Assembly (NCBI RefSeq): GCF_015207655.1
Contig: NZ_JADEWN010000069.1
Coordinates: forward strand, 1 to 34,399
Source: Gloeocapsopsis crepidinum LEGE 06123
GTDB taxonomy: Bacteria; Cyanobacteriota; Cyanobacteriia; Cyanobacteriales; Chroococcidiopsidaceae
DNA length: 34,399 nt
Direction of reading: 5' to 3'
Part shown: piece after piece, positions 7,390 through 15,510 of the stretch
How the letters are laid out: each line of letters begins with the position of its first letter
Numbering within the stretch: the stretch's first letter is position 1
Position numbers and translations under genes: made by a program
Notes under the pieces: model-generated
What the model saw: the letters and a program-made list of their open reading frames with translations, nothing else
Told to the model about the DNA's origin: nothing
Databases searched by the model: none

Positions 7390-9646
7390 TGACTACACAT
7401 CGAAATTCACTATCGTCTTGTTGCCAACACAAAGTATCCTGTGTTATTTGGCAAGTGAAACGATTTCGCACGCGCAGACGTTTGCGACGGACATCGCGGG
7501 TAAGTTGTTCGCTTCCTTGAACTGTGGCAAATACATATAAATAGCCAGAACCTTGCAATGTTGATTGGGCGCGATCGCTTCTTGATGACCAATCGGCAAT
7601 TTTTTCCGCACAGACGAGTATCAACTGAGTCGTACTGACTGTATCGTTTGGCGGTAATACGCGAATGCAAAAGTGTAAGGCTTCCATGCGTTGAATCAGT
7701 TCTCTACTATCTACCTGCGCGAGTCCGGATACGCGAATTTGTCCTGCAAGCGCGTTAGAAATGTAATCAGAACGGTCTTTATTCGCAAAATTGACAAATA
7801 GTCCATCAAAGTCTTCAAAAAATGGTCCATACTCGCCATCCCATCCCTTTTGTGAGGTGACTTCTGCAGCTTTTACTCGTGGATGCTGTGGGTAATAACC
7901 GAGTTCGCTATCGAGTAAAGGTAATGCTGTCGGTGCAGAAAGAATTCCAAAAGTTCGTGCAGCATCGGGTGCAACTGCAGGCCAAAATGAATTTAGCGCC
8001 GCACAAAGCTTAGCATCTTCAGGAAAAGGACTACCCAAACCGTAAGCTGCGTAGAAGTTTCCTTGGTTATCTTGCCCTAATGATACATCCCAGCCAGGGG
8101 CAAAAACATTAGAAGCTGCATCAGGAAGAAAACTGACTAAGCTATCAAGTTGACTTGCGACAGGATTAGTATTACGAGGTGCAGTACTAACGATCGCGGC
8201 GATCGCTGTTTCATTGCGTTGAAAAGCTTTTGCGTTACTATTCGGTAAAAGTAGTTCTGGATTTGGGGGTTGTCTACCTTCAGATAAGGGTGATGGTCCT
8301 CCTTGACTAAATTGATCGCGTAAAGTCGGTAAAAAGTTATCTACCCAACGTTCAATGGCGATTTGATCGGCGAGGGGAAAGAAATCTGGGGCTGTTACTA
8401 AAGAATATGCTGGACGCACCGCAAGATTTCTAGCTAAACCATTCACTTTGACACTAATGCAACCATCACAAGAATTATCGCTAAAGTGTGCGGCTTCATA
8501 GTTTCCATCAGCAAGAAATCGTAAAAATTCGTCTTCTGAGGCAATTTCTTGATTCAAGTCAACTAATCTTTGTTCGCCGGTTGCACTTGTTGCTACCAAA
8601 TGTCGCATATTGACGTATTCAGGTGCTTCGCGTCCTCGACCATTTGCGGCAATCTGATAAGAGGTCCAAAATCGATTGTTAAAGTTTTCTGGCGGTACCT
8701 GAAACCGGACAATTTCATCGCGTCCAGTGACAGAATTGCGCTGCGTTGAGGTGTAAACTAACTGTGGTGTTGGCTGTGGTACAAGCAAAACCGAGGCATT
8801 GACTGATTGTAATTGTACTAAGTCACGCGAATTATGCGAATCGCGCACAAATGGAGGTTTATTAATATCAAATCCACTTAAAACAGGAATTCCACCACGG
8901 GTGTGTACTCGCTGTAGTTTTTCGTTGCGGTGATATTCGAGAAACTCCAAGGTGATATTTGCATCGCGCAAGCATTCGTCACCAGGAAACAATTTATGTA
9001 CAGGAAACAAAAATTGTCGCGTGCGATCGCCTGATTGTTCTTCTAAAATGGCATCATCGATACTCGGACGACGTTCTACGGCAAGAAAAGCGGCATAACG
9101 TGCGGGCATGACTGCAAGGCGATCGCCATCGTCAGATTCTACCCAAAAACTACGCCGAGCAGCACTGTAATTTGCGACTTCTGTCCCCACCCGCGCCACT
9201 CCAGTGCGTGAAAATGCCATATCTGCATGAATTCCATGCGGACTCCGTGCTGCAATACGATACTGATACGCAAATACTGCAATAACTGCATTTGGAAAAT
9301 CGGCTAAGCTACGATTTGCGAGGCTATAGATGTAGTTTTCAATAACATCCAACTCTGCCAAGGTAGGATAAGCTTCAGAGTTGTTATTGACAGAATGCAC
9401 CGCTGAACTTGCTAGCGCATGATACAACAAACTACGTGCAGGGCTTCCTGGTTCAATACCGCGAATTCCATCTGCTGCAAAATCAGTAAATCCTGGAAGA
9501 TTGCGATCAATTGTTGATAATTCTTTTGTCAGTTCTCGCTGTAAGTCAGTTGCAGTAATATCTAAACCATGATGTAAAAGTAAGTCTCGCCATCCTTGAA
9601 GCGCTAGGCGATCGCAAACTTGTTGTACTTGATCAATTAAAGCCAT
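7376..9646 (-). CDS. LodA-like cysteine-tryptophylquinone amine oxidase candidate
   Basis: This 756-residue protein has no signal peptide. Residues 514-566 contain VFAPGWDVSLG, C548, then WPAVAPDAARTF, which recalls the Cys and WPAxxPD stretch of the LodA/GoxA family. W602 in GWDGEYGPFF lies 54 residues further on and is my candidate partner for a Cys-Trp quinone. LodA enzymes oxidise the side chain or alpha amine of amino acids and release NH3 and H2O2. A good ribosome site (GGAG, 7 nt before the ATG) supports the start, and the overlapping LodB-like gene supports the family call. The first 500 residues match nothing I recognise with certainty, so this is a divergent member at best. The substrate is unknown. 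The decisive test is a profile match to the LodA N and C domains. Confidence 0.6.
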   Translation of the reverse strand: MALIDQVQQVCDRLALQGWRDLLLHHGLDITATDLQRELTKELSTIDRNLPGFTDFAADGIRGIEPGSPARSLLYHALASSAVHSVNNNSEAYPTLAELDVIENYIYSLANRSLADFPNAVIAVFAYQYRIAARSPHGIHADMAFSRTGVARVGTEVANYSAARRSFWVESDDGDRLAVMPARYAAFLAVERRPSIDDAILEEQSGDRTRQFLFPVHKLFPGDECLRDANITLEFLEYHRNEKLQRVHTRGGIPVLSGFDINKPPFVRDSHNSRDLVQLQSVNASVLLVPQPTPQLVYTSTQRNSVTGRDEIVRFQVPPENFNNRFWTSYQIAANGRGREAPEYVNMRHLVATSATGEQRLVDLNQEIASEDEFLRFLADGNYEAAHFSDNSCDGCISVKVNGLARNLAVRPAYSLVTAPDFFPLADQIAIERWVDNFLPTLRDQFSQGGPSPLSEGRQPPNPELLLPNSNAKAFQRNETAIAAIVSTAPRNTNPVASQLDSLVSFLPDAASNVFAPGWDVSLGQDNQGNFYAAYGLGSPFPEDAKLCAALNSFWPAVAPDAARTFGILSAPTALPLLDSELGYYPQHPRVKAAEVTSQKGWDGEYGPFFEDFDGLFVNFANKDRSDYISNALAGQIRVSGLAQVDSRELIQRMEALHFCIRVLPPNDTVSTTQLILVCAEKIADWSSRSDRAQSTLQGSGYLYVFATVQGSEQLTRDVRRKRLRVRNRFTCQITQDTLCWQQDDSEFRCVVNEPI

Positions 9647-9668
9647 AATGTCTCTCCAATGCGCTGTC

Positions 9669-10913
9669 TCATACGTTAATTTCTTGTTTCACAGAATTTA
9701 TTTTCTGCGGTTTTTCGTACAAAAAGTTTTTAGCAACACTGTCAAAGAAGTTTGGATCTTTCCAATAACCACCATGTGCTTTCGCACCCCAAGCTGCAGT
9801 AAAATTAAGCTGTTGATTATTTACATCTTCGTAACAGTCTAAATTGCCACTAATTGGATCTTTTCTGTGATAATAGTTAAACCATTTTAGATGCTGCATT
9901 TGATAGCATACTGGATTCTTTCTGAAAAATGATTTTAATTTAGTTTGATCGGTAATAACTGATGACTGCATCCGAAAAGAGGTAAGTTGTTCAATAATTC
10001 GCTGCCGTACATACTGAGTTTTTGCAACTTTCTCTCGTAAGAAAAATGCAATTTTATCTAGAGGTGAACCGAAAGTAACTAATCCTTGGATTTTATTTAA
10101 GTGTAATTCTTCAGGTGTGACTTTATTTTCATTTAAATCAAGGGAAGTTTTGATACACAATTCATTTAAAGTATCATAAGCGATCGCACTTCCCAACGAA
10201 TGACCAGCAATGATAACTTGGTCATATTTGGCTTCTTTATCATGAAGAATTTCTTCTAAAAAAGTTTGGGATTCTGCTAATATCTTTCGCCGAATATTAA
10301 AGTAAGGAGATTTGCGATCTGTAGTTGTATAAATAGCAATATCGCCAACATAACCCACAATGCTAGGAATTACTAACTTTTTGCTATACGACCAAGCTGA
10401 TTTAAAAAAAGAACCAACTGGCAATAAGTTTAGAGTAGAAAGTCCTAACCATGCTCCTACTCTCAAAACGGGATATAGTAAGCTAAAGAAATATATAAGC
10501 CAAGCAAGTTTTCTGAGAGGAAACCGGCGGTTTACCTTCATATCTAGATGCTGATCGTAAAACTTGAAAGTTCCGTGTAGAGTTTTTTGCATCCATTGCA
10601 GAACTTCACAAATTTGAACTTTCTCCTCAGTTTGATATGCCCAATAGTATTCATGAACGTCAATTAACCAGTCTGCTTGACTGTTTTCTGAAGTTAATCG
10701 AACAAAACTCTCTGTCCAAATTGAGTCATTTGCTTGTTTTCTTTTAGCAAGTCTATGTGATAAATCAAAAGATAATTTATCGCCAAAATAATCAACTAAG
10801 CCACGGGTAAAATTATCTAGAGTATCAAGAAGATTTTGATCGCCAATACCGTGAATAACAATAATTGCTGTTCTACCTTGTGGAACGAGAGAATTAGATT
10901 CTGTATTAACCAT
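9669..10913 (-). CDS. Lipase-like alpha/beta hydrolase with a hydrophobic segment
   Basis: A protein of about 414 residues. The oxyanion-side motif VIHGIGDQN comes early, and the nucleophile elbow is VIIAGHSLGSAIAYD. A late AHGGYWKDPNFF offers the probable catalytic His. A hydrophobic stretch in the middle (LIYFFSLLYPVLRVGAWLGL) could anchor it to a membrane. The substrate (lipid or ester) is unknown. I start it at the ATG ending at 10913 (MVNTESNS); the longer reading begins with TTG at 10991 and has no ribosome site. The stop lies 22 nt from the LodA-like ATG, so the two genes are almost certainly cotranscribed. It may supply or clear a substrate for that enzyme, but this is conjecture. Confidence 0.75.
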   Translation of the reverse strand: MVNTESNSLVPQGRTAIIVIHGIGDQNLLDTLDNFTRGLVDYFGDKLSFDLSHRLAKRKQANDSIWTESFVRLTSENSQADWLIDVHEYYWAYQTEEKVQICEVLQWMQKTLHGTFKFYDQHLDMKVNRRFPLRKLAWLIYFFSLLYPVLRVGAWLGLSTLNLLPVGSFFKSAWSYSKKLVIPSIVGYVGDIAIYTTTDRKSPYFNIRRKILAESQTFLEEILHDKEAKYDQVIIAGHSLGSAIAYDTLNELCIKTSLDLNENKVTPEELHLNKIQGLVTFGSPLDKIAFFLREKVAKTQYVRQRIIEQLTSFRMQSSVITDQTKLKSFFRKNPVCYQMQHLKWFNYYHRKDPISGNLDCYEDVNNQQLNFTAAWGAKAHGGYWKDPNFFDSVAKNFLYEKPQKINSVKQEINV

Positions 10914-11026
10914 AGCTATTGTAAAATTAGTAATCAAATTGACTTCAATAAATATGAGTTGTGCCCTAGGTAACTTACCTGATGACTGCAACTAACATTG
11001 AAAATTACTCTTCCTAATAAAGAAAA

Positions 11027-11055
11027 AGTAGGGTAAAGAGGGAATATACCCTACT
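11027..11055 (-). terminator. Intrinsic terminator after the heme peroxidase gene
   Basis: On the minus strand AGTAGGGTA, an 11-nt loop and TACCCTACT form a perfect 9-bp stem, followed at once by TTTTTCTTT. It lies 25 nt past the peroxidase stop codon and before the hydrolase start. It therefore separates, at least partly, peroxidase transcription from the hydrolase-LodA-LodB genes. Confidence 0.8.
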
Positions 11056-11080
11056 CTTTGGTCTTGTACGGAGTGCTTAA

Positions 11081-12676
11081 TTAATCACCAATTGGATTAA
11101 TATCATTAACAAGCCTGAGTAAATCAGCCATTGTAAATGTTCCTGGATTTTGTGCAGGAAGTGTTGGTTTCCAATCAGGTTTTCTTGCTAAGAATGAACT
11201 ACTATCTTTTTGCAATAAACCGACAAAAACTTCAGCAACAATGCGGCTGCCTACTTTTCCTAAATGTTCGCCGTTGCCTTGAATTTCTGCTTCTTTAAGA
11301 ATGTAGTACCATAAAGGAGATTCAATATCAAAACCATGTTCTTTAGCAACTTTGCCATCTTCTCCTGTTGCAATATCGGCAGGTGATAAGGGTTGAAATC
11401 CCATCAATTTAGCAACACTTTGACCAGGTGGTAAACCTACTTTCAGTCCGCGTAGTAAGTTTCTTACTGCTAAAGATCTCGGTTCTGGAACGTTTGGCAA
11501 GTCTTTAAGAGGATCAACAAGTAAAGGATCTAATTTACGACTTAAACCTACTGGTATGTTTGAATCAATTTCAAAAAACCTTCTCCAATCAATAATCCAG
11601 TTACTAGGAAGTGTAGGGTTAAGTCCTAGCGGTGTATCTCTTCTTCCTGATTTGGCAGTAAATTCAAAGAGGAGTTGGAGTGTGGCACTGTCAAACTTGC
11701 TATCTGTTTCTAGGAAGGTAAAGACTCGGTTATAGTCGTATGCTGTGCGTACCATACTGTGTCCGAGGCGGTAAGCAGCAACAGAAAACTCTAGTGGAAT
11801 AAATGCATCGCCTTGAGGTTTGTAGAAAGATGGTCCCTGATTGAGAACAAGATTGAGTTGTTCGTTGTCAAGAATACGCTTGAGAAAATCATGGAGAACA
11901 ATCCACTGATAGTGCCAAATAACTAAATCTCTCGCTTCTTCAAATGCAGACTTGCGGATAGGAGATTCTTGTTGAATTGTGCCATCTTGAATGCCTTGCA
12001 CTACCTTATTGTGGAACTTGAGGAACGCAAGATGTAATTGAGAAACAATCAGATTTTCATCATTCCGAGGATCGCCGAGTAGCCCCAGCATACTCGATGC
12101 GCGGGGAATATCATTTGGTAGTATGCCTAATTGTTCGCCTTGTCTTCCTGTAGGACTTTCAGTAGTTTGTCCGATCAAGAAAAACTCTGGTCTTTCAAGT
12201 TCGTAAAGATAGGGTTGCACCTCTGGACCTGCACCATAGAGGCTATCTAGGTCAAGCATTGGGGTGCGGAAGTTTCTGAGTGCTAAAGGATCGTTAAGTG
12301 TTTCTTGCAGCGCAGTGATATCAAAAGTGATGTCGTGGTCGATAAATTGTCCTAAATATGTATAACCTGCAGGAACTGTTTTATTGTCGCCTGCAGGATC
12401 ATTTTCACTCGGATCGTCTGGAAATTTAGGATCAGTCATGGCATTTCCTAGGGCTTCCAAACTCTTTTTAAACTCTTCTAAACTTTTATTTGCAGGTGCT
12501 AGCGGACGCAATTCGGGAAATAATCTGCCAAACTTACCTGTAGGGACAAATTGACCAATCGGTTGATTGTCTTCTTTGCGCGGACCAAAGCCATGCATTC
12601 TCCCAACACGTTCTCCTGCAGGTCTACGTGGAGTAAAACCTTGAATTTTGCTTTGAATTTTTTGCTGTATATTCAT
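11081..12676 (-). CDS. Animal-type heme peroxidase (peroxidase-cyclooxygenase superfamily)
   Basis: A 531-residue peroxidase that uses H2O2 to oxidise halides or organic substrates. By analogy with myeloperoxidase, GQFIDHDITFD carries distal Q110, D113 (heme-ester Asp) and H114. GDPRNDENL carries catalytic R204 and E207 (heme-ester Glu), and YRLGHSMVR carries proximal H306. All expected heme-pocket residues are therefore present, including both residues that form ester bonds to heme in the mammalian enzymes. There is no signal peptide. The N-terminal segment (GFTPRRPAGERVGRMHGFG) is like that of other bacterial members. It lies upstream of the hydrolase, LodA-like and LodB-like genes on the same strand. 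A LodA product (H2O2) would be its co-substrate, which makes a shared pathway plausible. Confidence 0.88.
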   Translation of the reverse strand: MNIQQKIQSKIQGFTPRRPAGERVGRMHGFGPRKEDNQPIGQFVPTGKFGRLFPELRPLAPANKSLEEFKKSLEALGNAMTDPKFPDDPSENDPAGDNKTVPAGYTYLGQFIDHDITFDITALQETLNDPLALRNFRTPMLDLDSLYGAGPEVQPYLYELERPEFFLIGQTTESPTGRQGEQLGILPNDIPRASSMLGLLGDPRNDENLIVSQLHLAFLKFHNKVVQGIQDGTIQQESPIRKSAFEEARDLVIWHYQWIVLHDFLKRILDNEQLNLVLNQGPSFYKPQGDAFIPLEFSVAAYRLGHSMVRTAYDYNRVFTFLETDSKFDSATLQLLFEFTAKSGRRDTPLGLNPTLPSNWIIDWRRFFEIDSNIPVGLSRKLDPLLVDPLKDLPNVPEPRSLAVRNLLRGLKVGLPPGQSVAKLMGFQPLSPADIATGEDGKVAKEHGFDIESPLWYYILKEAEIQGNGEHLGKVGSRIVAEVFVGLLQKDSSSFLARKPDWKPTLPAQNPGTFTMADLLRLVNDINPIGD

Positions 12677-12987
12677 AGTTTTTGACTTCTGTCGTTAATG
12701 TTGGGGTTAGTTAGGAAAACTGAATCTGTGAAGCTAGAGACAGTGAGTAACCCAGGATTTGAGAGGTGAATTCTAATTGAATATGAATGAACGCGATCGC
12801 ACTTCGTTGGAATTGTTTGATGTCTGCATACCAATTTTGGTGACTTCATCACGCTTCACCTTGAGATTGTTGTGGTTGTTAGCCTTGCGACTAAACTGTA
12901 AGTGTATTAATGTCTACTAGTTGCAAATAGAGTTTTTCGGAATTTTCACTAAAACTCTTTGTAAATAATTTTTAAGTAATATAAAGT
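12677..12987. other. Intergenic region between divergent peroxidase and hydrolase genes
   Basis: This is the upstream region of the peroxidase gene (minus strand) and lies before the repeat copy at 12988. It has one HIP1 site (12793-12800). I see no convincing promoter. A 45-codon frame at 12783-12920 lacks a ribosome site and is not called. Confidence 0.4.
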
Positions 12988-13109
12988 TGCTCTCCGACTA
13001 AAGTCGGGGCTACTCAAACAAAGTGTACCTTTGTACACTAAGGTAAAAATGTTAGCAGTAAATCCACGGTGATGGATACTTAATTTAGTAGCGAATTTAT
13101 TTGCCAAGC
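12988..13109 (-). repeat. Interspersed repeat of about 120 bp, copy A (inverted relative to copy B)
   Basis: The reverse complement of this stretch aligns along its whole length with 15373-15489. GCTTGGCAAATAAATTCGC is shared exactly (13091-13109 here), followed by a diverged middle with a CCGTGGA core. CACTTTG and GTAGCCCCGACTT-AGTCG complete the match at the other end (12995-13013 here). It carries a 7-bp hairpin AGTGTAC/GTACACT at 13022-13039. It is noncoding. Confidence 0.75.
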
Positions 13110-13225
13110 ATTAATGCAAAAGGTTTACTTTACCAATAACTTTAAGCTCAGCATTAAAATCTCATAATTTGCTAATCTAACAAAAACTATCCTTAATGTC
13201 CTAACTCTGAGTAAATGCAGTTTCT

Positions 13226-14218
13226 ATGTGTAGTATGAGCGTTCGAGCAATTTTCCAAGCAGCTAAAGTAGCCGATGCTTCTTCCCCTTACGACACAATT
13301 CACCTCAAGGTTTTCTATCCAGCCCAGATGTCAGGTAGCGATCAAGAACAAGATATGGGAGTTGTTCCTGCGGATGAAAAGCGATCGCCTTTTAAAGTGG
13401 TGATTTTCTTTAATGGTATCAACTGCGGTCCTGAAATTTATCAATGGCTTGCTGTGAAATTAGCAGAACGCGGACTAGTCGTTGTGACCTTTGCTTGGGT
13501 ATCGCAAAATATACCTGGAATGGTTGCGCTAACTCCTGGTGTCGATCTCAAAAATCTAGCTCCAAATACCTATGGTACTGCTCCAACTGCTTCTGCTTTA
13601 CCTACGCTATTAGCTGAGCTGGAGCGTTTACAATCCGAAGGAGTTCTCGCTGGCTTACTCGATTTACAAAATATCATTTTAGGTGGGCATTCTGCTGGAG
13701 GTAGAGTTGCAATTGAAAGTGCCAGTCCACAGTTTTTTCCGCAAGTTGTTGCAGCTTTTGCTTATGGCGCTCATACAGCAGCAATTTTACAGCTAGGATA
13801 TCCGCCAAACACAATCTTACCCTTACCTGATGCTTTACCTTTAATGTTAATTGGAGGAACCTGTGATGGAGTGATTGCTAAAAGCAGCCATCGCTACGGA
13901 GTTGATTGGGAACAAGCAACAACCCCAGTTGCACGTACATTTAAGGAAGCGATCGCAGCCAATAGAGGTGATAGTTATCTTCTTCTTTTAGAAGGAGCCA
14001 ACCATTTTTCTATCGCCCATCCGTTTGATTCTACAACAGGTAGACCTTTCTTAGATTTTCCGGCAACTCAACCAGAAGAACAATTAAGGAATTTAATCGC
14101 AGAAGCAATTGGTTTATTTATTGACGCTCATGTTTGTCATCAATCTAGTGCCATAGAAACTCTCAATCAACACTTAGTGACTCACAACCCGTTAATTGCC
14201 TCATTTGAGTGCAAGTAG
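13226..14218 (+). CDS. Alpha/beta hydrolase, chlorophyllase/polyester-hydrolase-like
   Basis: A 330-residue protein (or 327 from the ATG at 13235). The fold markers are VVIFFNGINCGPEIY, the long loop AWVSQNIPG, and the nucleophile elbow GGHSAGGR with S156. GGTCDGVI carries the likely acid and EGANHFSI the likely catalytic His. The arrangement resembles cyanobacterial chlorophyllase-like and dienelactone-hydrolase-like esterases. No signal peptide is present, so it should act in the cytosol. The substrate is not predictable. The gene is convergent with the DHOD-like gene with 7 nt between stops, and the pair is flanked by an inverted repeat pair. Confidence 0.8.
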   Translation: MCSMSVRAIFQAAKVADASSPYDTIHLKVFYPAQMSGSDQEQDMGVVPADEKRSPFKVVIFFNGINCGPEIYQWLAVKLAERGLVVVTFAWVSQNIPGMVALTPGVDLKNLAPNTYGTAPTASALPTLLAELERLQSEGVLAGLLDLQNIILGGHSAGGRVAIESASPQFFPQVVAAFAYGAHTAAILQLGYPPNTILPLPDALPLMLIGGTCDGVIAKSSHRYGVDWEQATTPVARTFKEAIAANRGDSYLLLLEGANHFSIAHPFDSTTGRPFLDFPATQPEEQLRNLIAEAIGLFIDAHVCHQSSAIETLNQHLVTHNPLIASFECK

Positions 14219-14225
14219 TTCATCT

Positions 14226-15230
14226 TTAGCCAAAGTAGTAAGATGACTCGTAAATGCGTGCCCATTCAGGTTTGTAAGTTTGGAGCGATCGCACGTACTG
14301 AGCGCGTTCAAATGCACTTTGATCGGGAGAATTTTTCTGACTTAAAGTTCCTTGCAACTGCTGTAGCGATTCATACTCGTGTTCTGTCATCCATTGCTCT
14401 AGTTCTCGCTCAATTGCGTGTAGGTGAAGAATGCCATGCTGCAAGAGGACTGAACACAGCATTGTCACATTAGCTCCTACCATTAGTAGTTTAACTACAT
14501 CTTGCCCAGTGTGAATTCCACTTGTTGCAGCTAAGCTAGCGTTGATGCGGCCGTATAAAATTGCAATCCAGCGTAGCGGTAAGCGCATTGCTTGGGGTGT
14601 GCTTAATAAAACATTTGGCTCAACTGCGAGAGTTTTGAGATTAATATCTGGTTGATAAAAGCGATTGAACAAGACTAAAGCGTCTGCACCGGCATCATCT
14701 AATCGCTTCGCCATGTTTGCCATGTTGGTAAAGTAAGGGCTAAGCTTAATTGCGACAGGAATCGACACCGATGCTTTAACTGCTCGCAGAATATTAATAT
14801 AAGTTTGCTCGATCTGCTCGCCCGTCACTTCCATATCGGTAGGAACATAGTAGACGTTGAGTTCCAGCGCATCTGCACCAGCTTGCTCAATTTGTCGAGC
14901 ATAATTTGTCCAACCACCAACCGATGAACCATTGAGACTAGCAATGATCGGAATATTGACGTGTTCTTTAGCACGACGGATGTGATTAAGATATTCTTCA
15001 GCCCCAGTGCGAAATGCAGTGTTGGCAGAAGTGACACTGCTGTGTGTGAGATCGTAGGCTTCTTGGCGTTGTGAACGTAGTTGTTCCTCAAAAAGTGAAT
15101 GCAAGACAATAGCAGCTGCACCTGCATCTTCCATCAGTTTGAGGTTATCAATATCTTCTGATAAGGGTGATGCTGCTGGAATCAATGGCGATCGCAGTGT
15201 TAACCCTAGATAAGTTGTTGTTAAGTCCAT
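14226..15230 (-). CDS. Dihydroorotate dehydrogenase-like flavoprotein
   Basis: A 334-residue TIM-barrel FMN protein of the DHOD-like family. It opens with TYLGLTLRSPLIPAASPLS. PIIASLNGSSVGGWTNYARQ and ALELNVYYVP correspond to substrate and FMN-side loops, VAIKLSPYFTN carries the FMN-binding Lys, and GADALVLFNRF follows. It differs from true PyrD in lacking the standard orotate-site sequence, and it belongs to the group annotated as DHOD-like in cyanobacteria and anaerobes, some members of which lie near pyruvate:ferredoxin oxidoreductase genes. No such neighbour is present here. The real reaction is unknown, and I would not assign a pyrimidine pathway role. Confidence 0.85.
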   Translation of the reverse strand: MDLTTTYLGLTLRSPLIPAASPLSEDIDNLKLMEDAGAAAIVLHSLFEEQLRSQRQEAYDLTHSSVTSANTAFRTGAEEYLNHIRRAKEHVNIPIIASLNGSSVGGWTNYARQIEQAGADALELNVYYVPTDMEVTGEQIEQTYINILRAVKASVSIPVAIKLSPYFTNMANMAKRLDDAGADALVLFNRFYQPDINLKTLAVEPNVLLSTPQAMRLPLRWIAILYGRINASLAATSGIHTGQDVVKLLMVGANVTMLCSVLLQHGILHLHAIERELEQWMTEHEYESLQQLQGTLSQKNSPDQSAFERAQYVRSLQTYKPEWARIYESSYYFG

Positions 15231-15372
15231 ATATCAATGTTGATGTAAATTACCTGGTTTGCAGTTCGAGATTTGCAATTGAAACCCAGCTATCTATAGT
15301 TTCTTTCGTCACCCATCTACTTTTATATAAAAATGGTGTGAGGAAATTGTGATTTTTTTTTGGCGATCATAG

Positions 15373-15489
15373 GCTTGGCAAATAAATTCGCAGCTAAACA
15401 AGCCTTATCCACCTCCGTGGACTTACTACTACCTAATAGTATGCGGAGGCACACTTTGTCTGTGTAGCCCCGACTTCAGTCGCAGGGCA
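15373..15489 (+). repeat. Interspersed repeat of about 120 bp, copy B
   Basis: This is the partner of 12988-13109 in the opposite orientation. It has exact GCTTGGCAAATAAATTCGC at 15373-15391, a TCCAC/GTGGA hairpin at 15408-15421, then CACTTTG, and GTAGCCCCGACTTCAGTCG at 15464-15482. It is noncoding and lies between the DHOD-like gene start and the end of the ClC gene. Confidence 0.75.
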
Positions 15490-15510
15490 TCTACGATTCA
15501 TGTAGCAAGT

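Noticed and set aside
12783-12920. A 45-codon plus-strand frame containing a HIP1 site
   Set aside because: No ribosome site, odd composition, and no recognisable family.
14226-15230. True PyrD in pyrimidine synthesis
   Set aside because: The sequence follows the DHOD-like family and lacks the usual PyrD orotate-site pattern.
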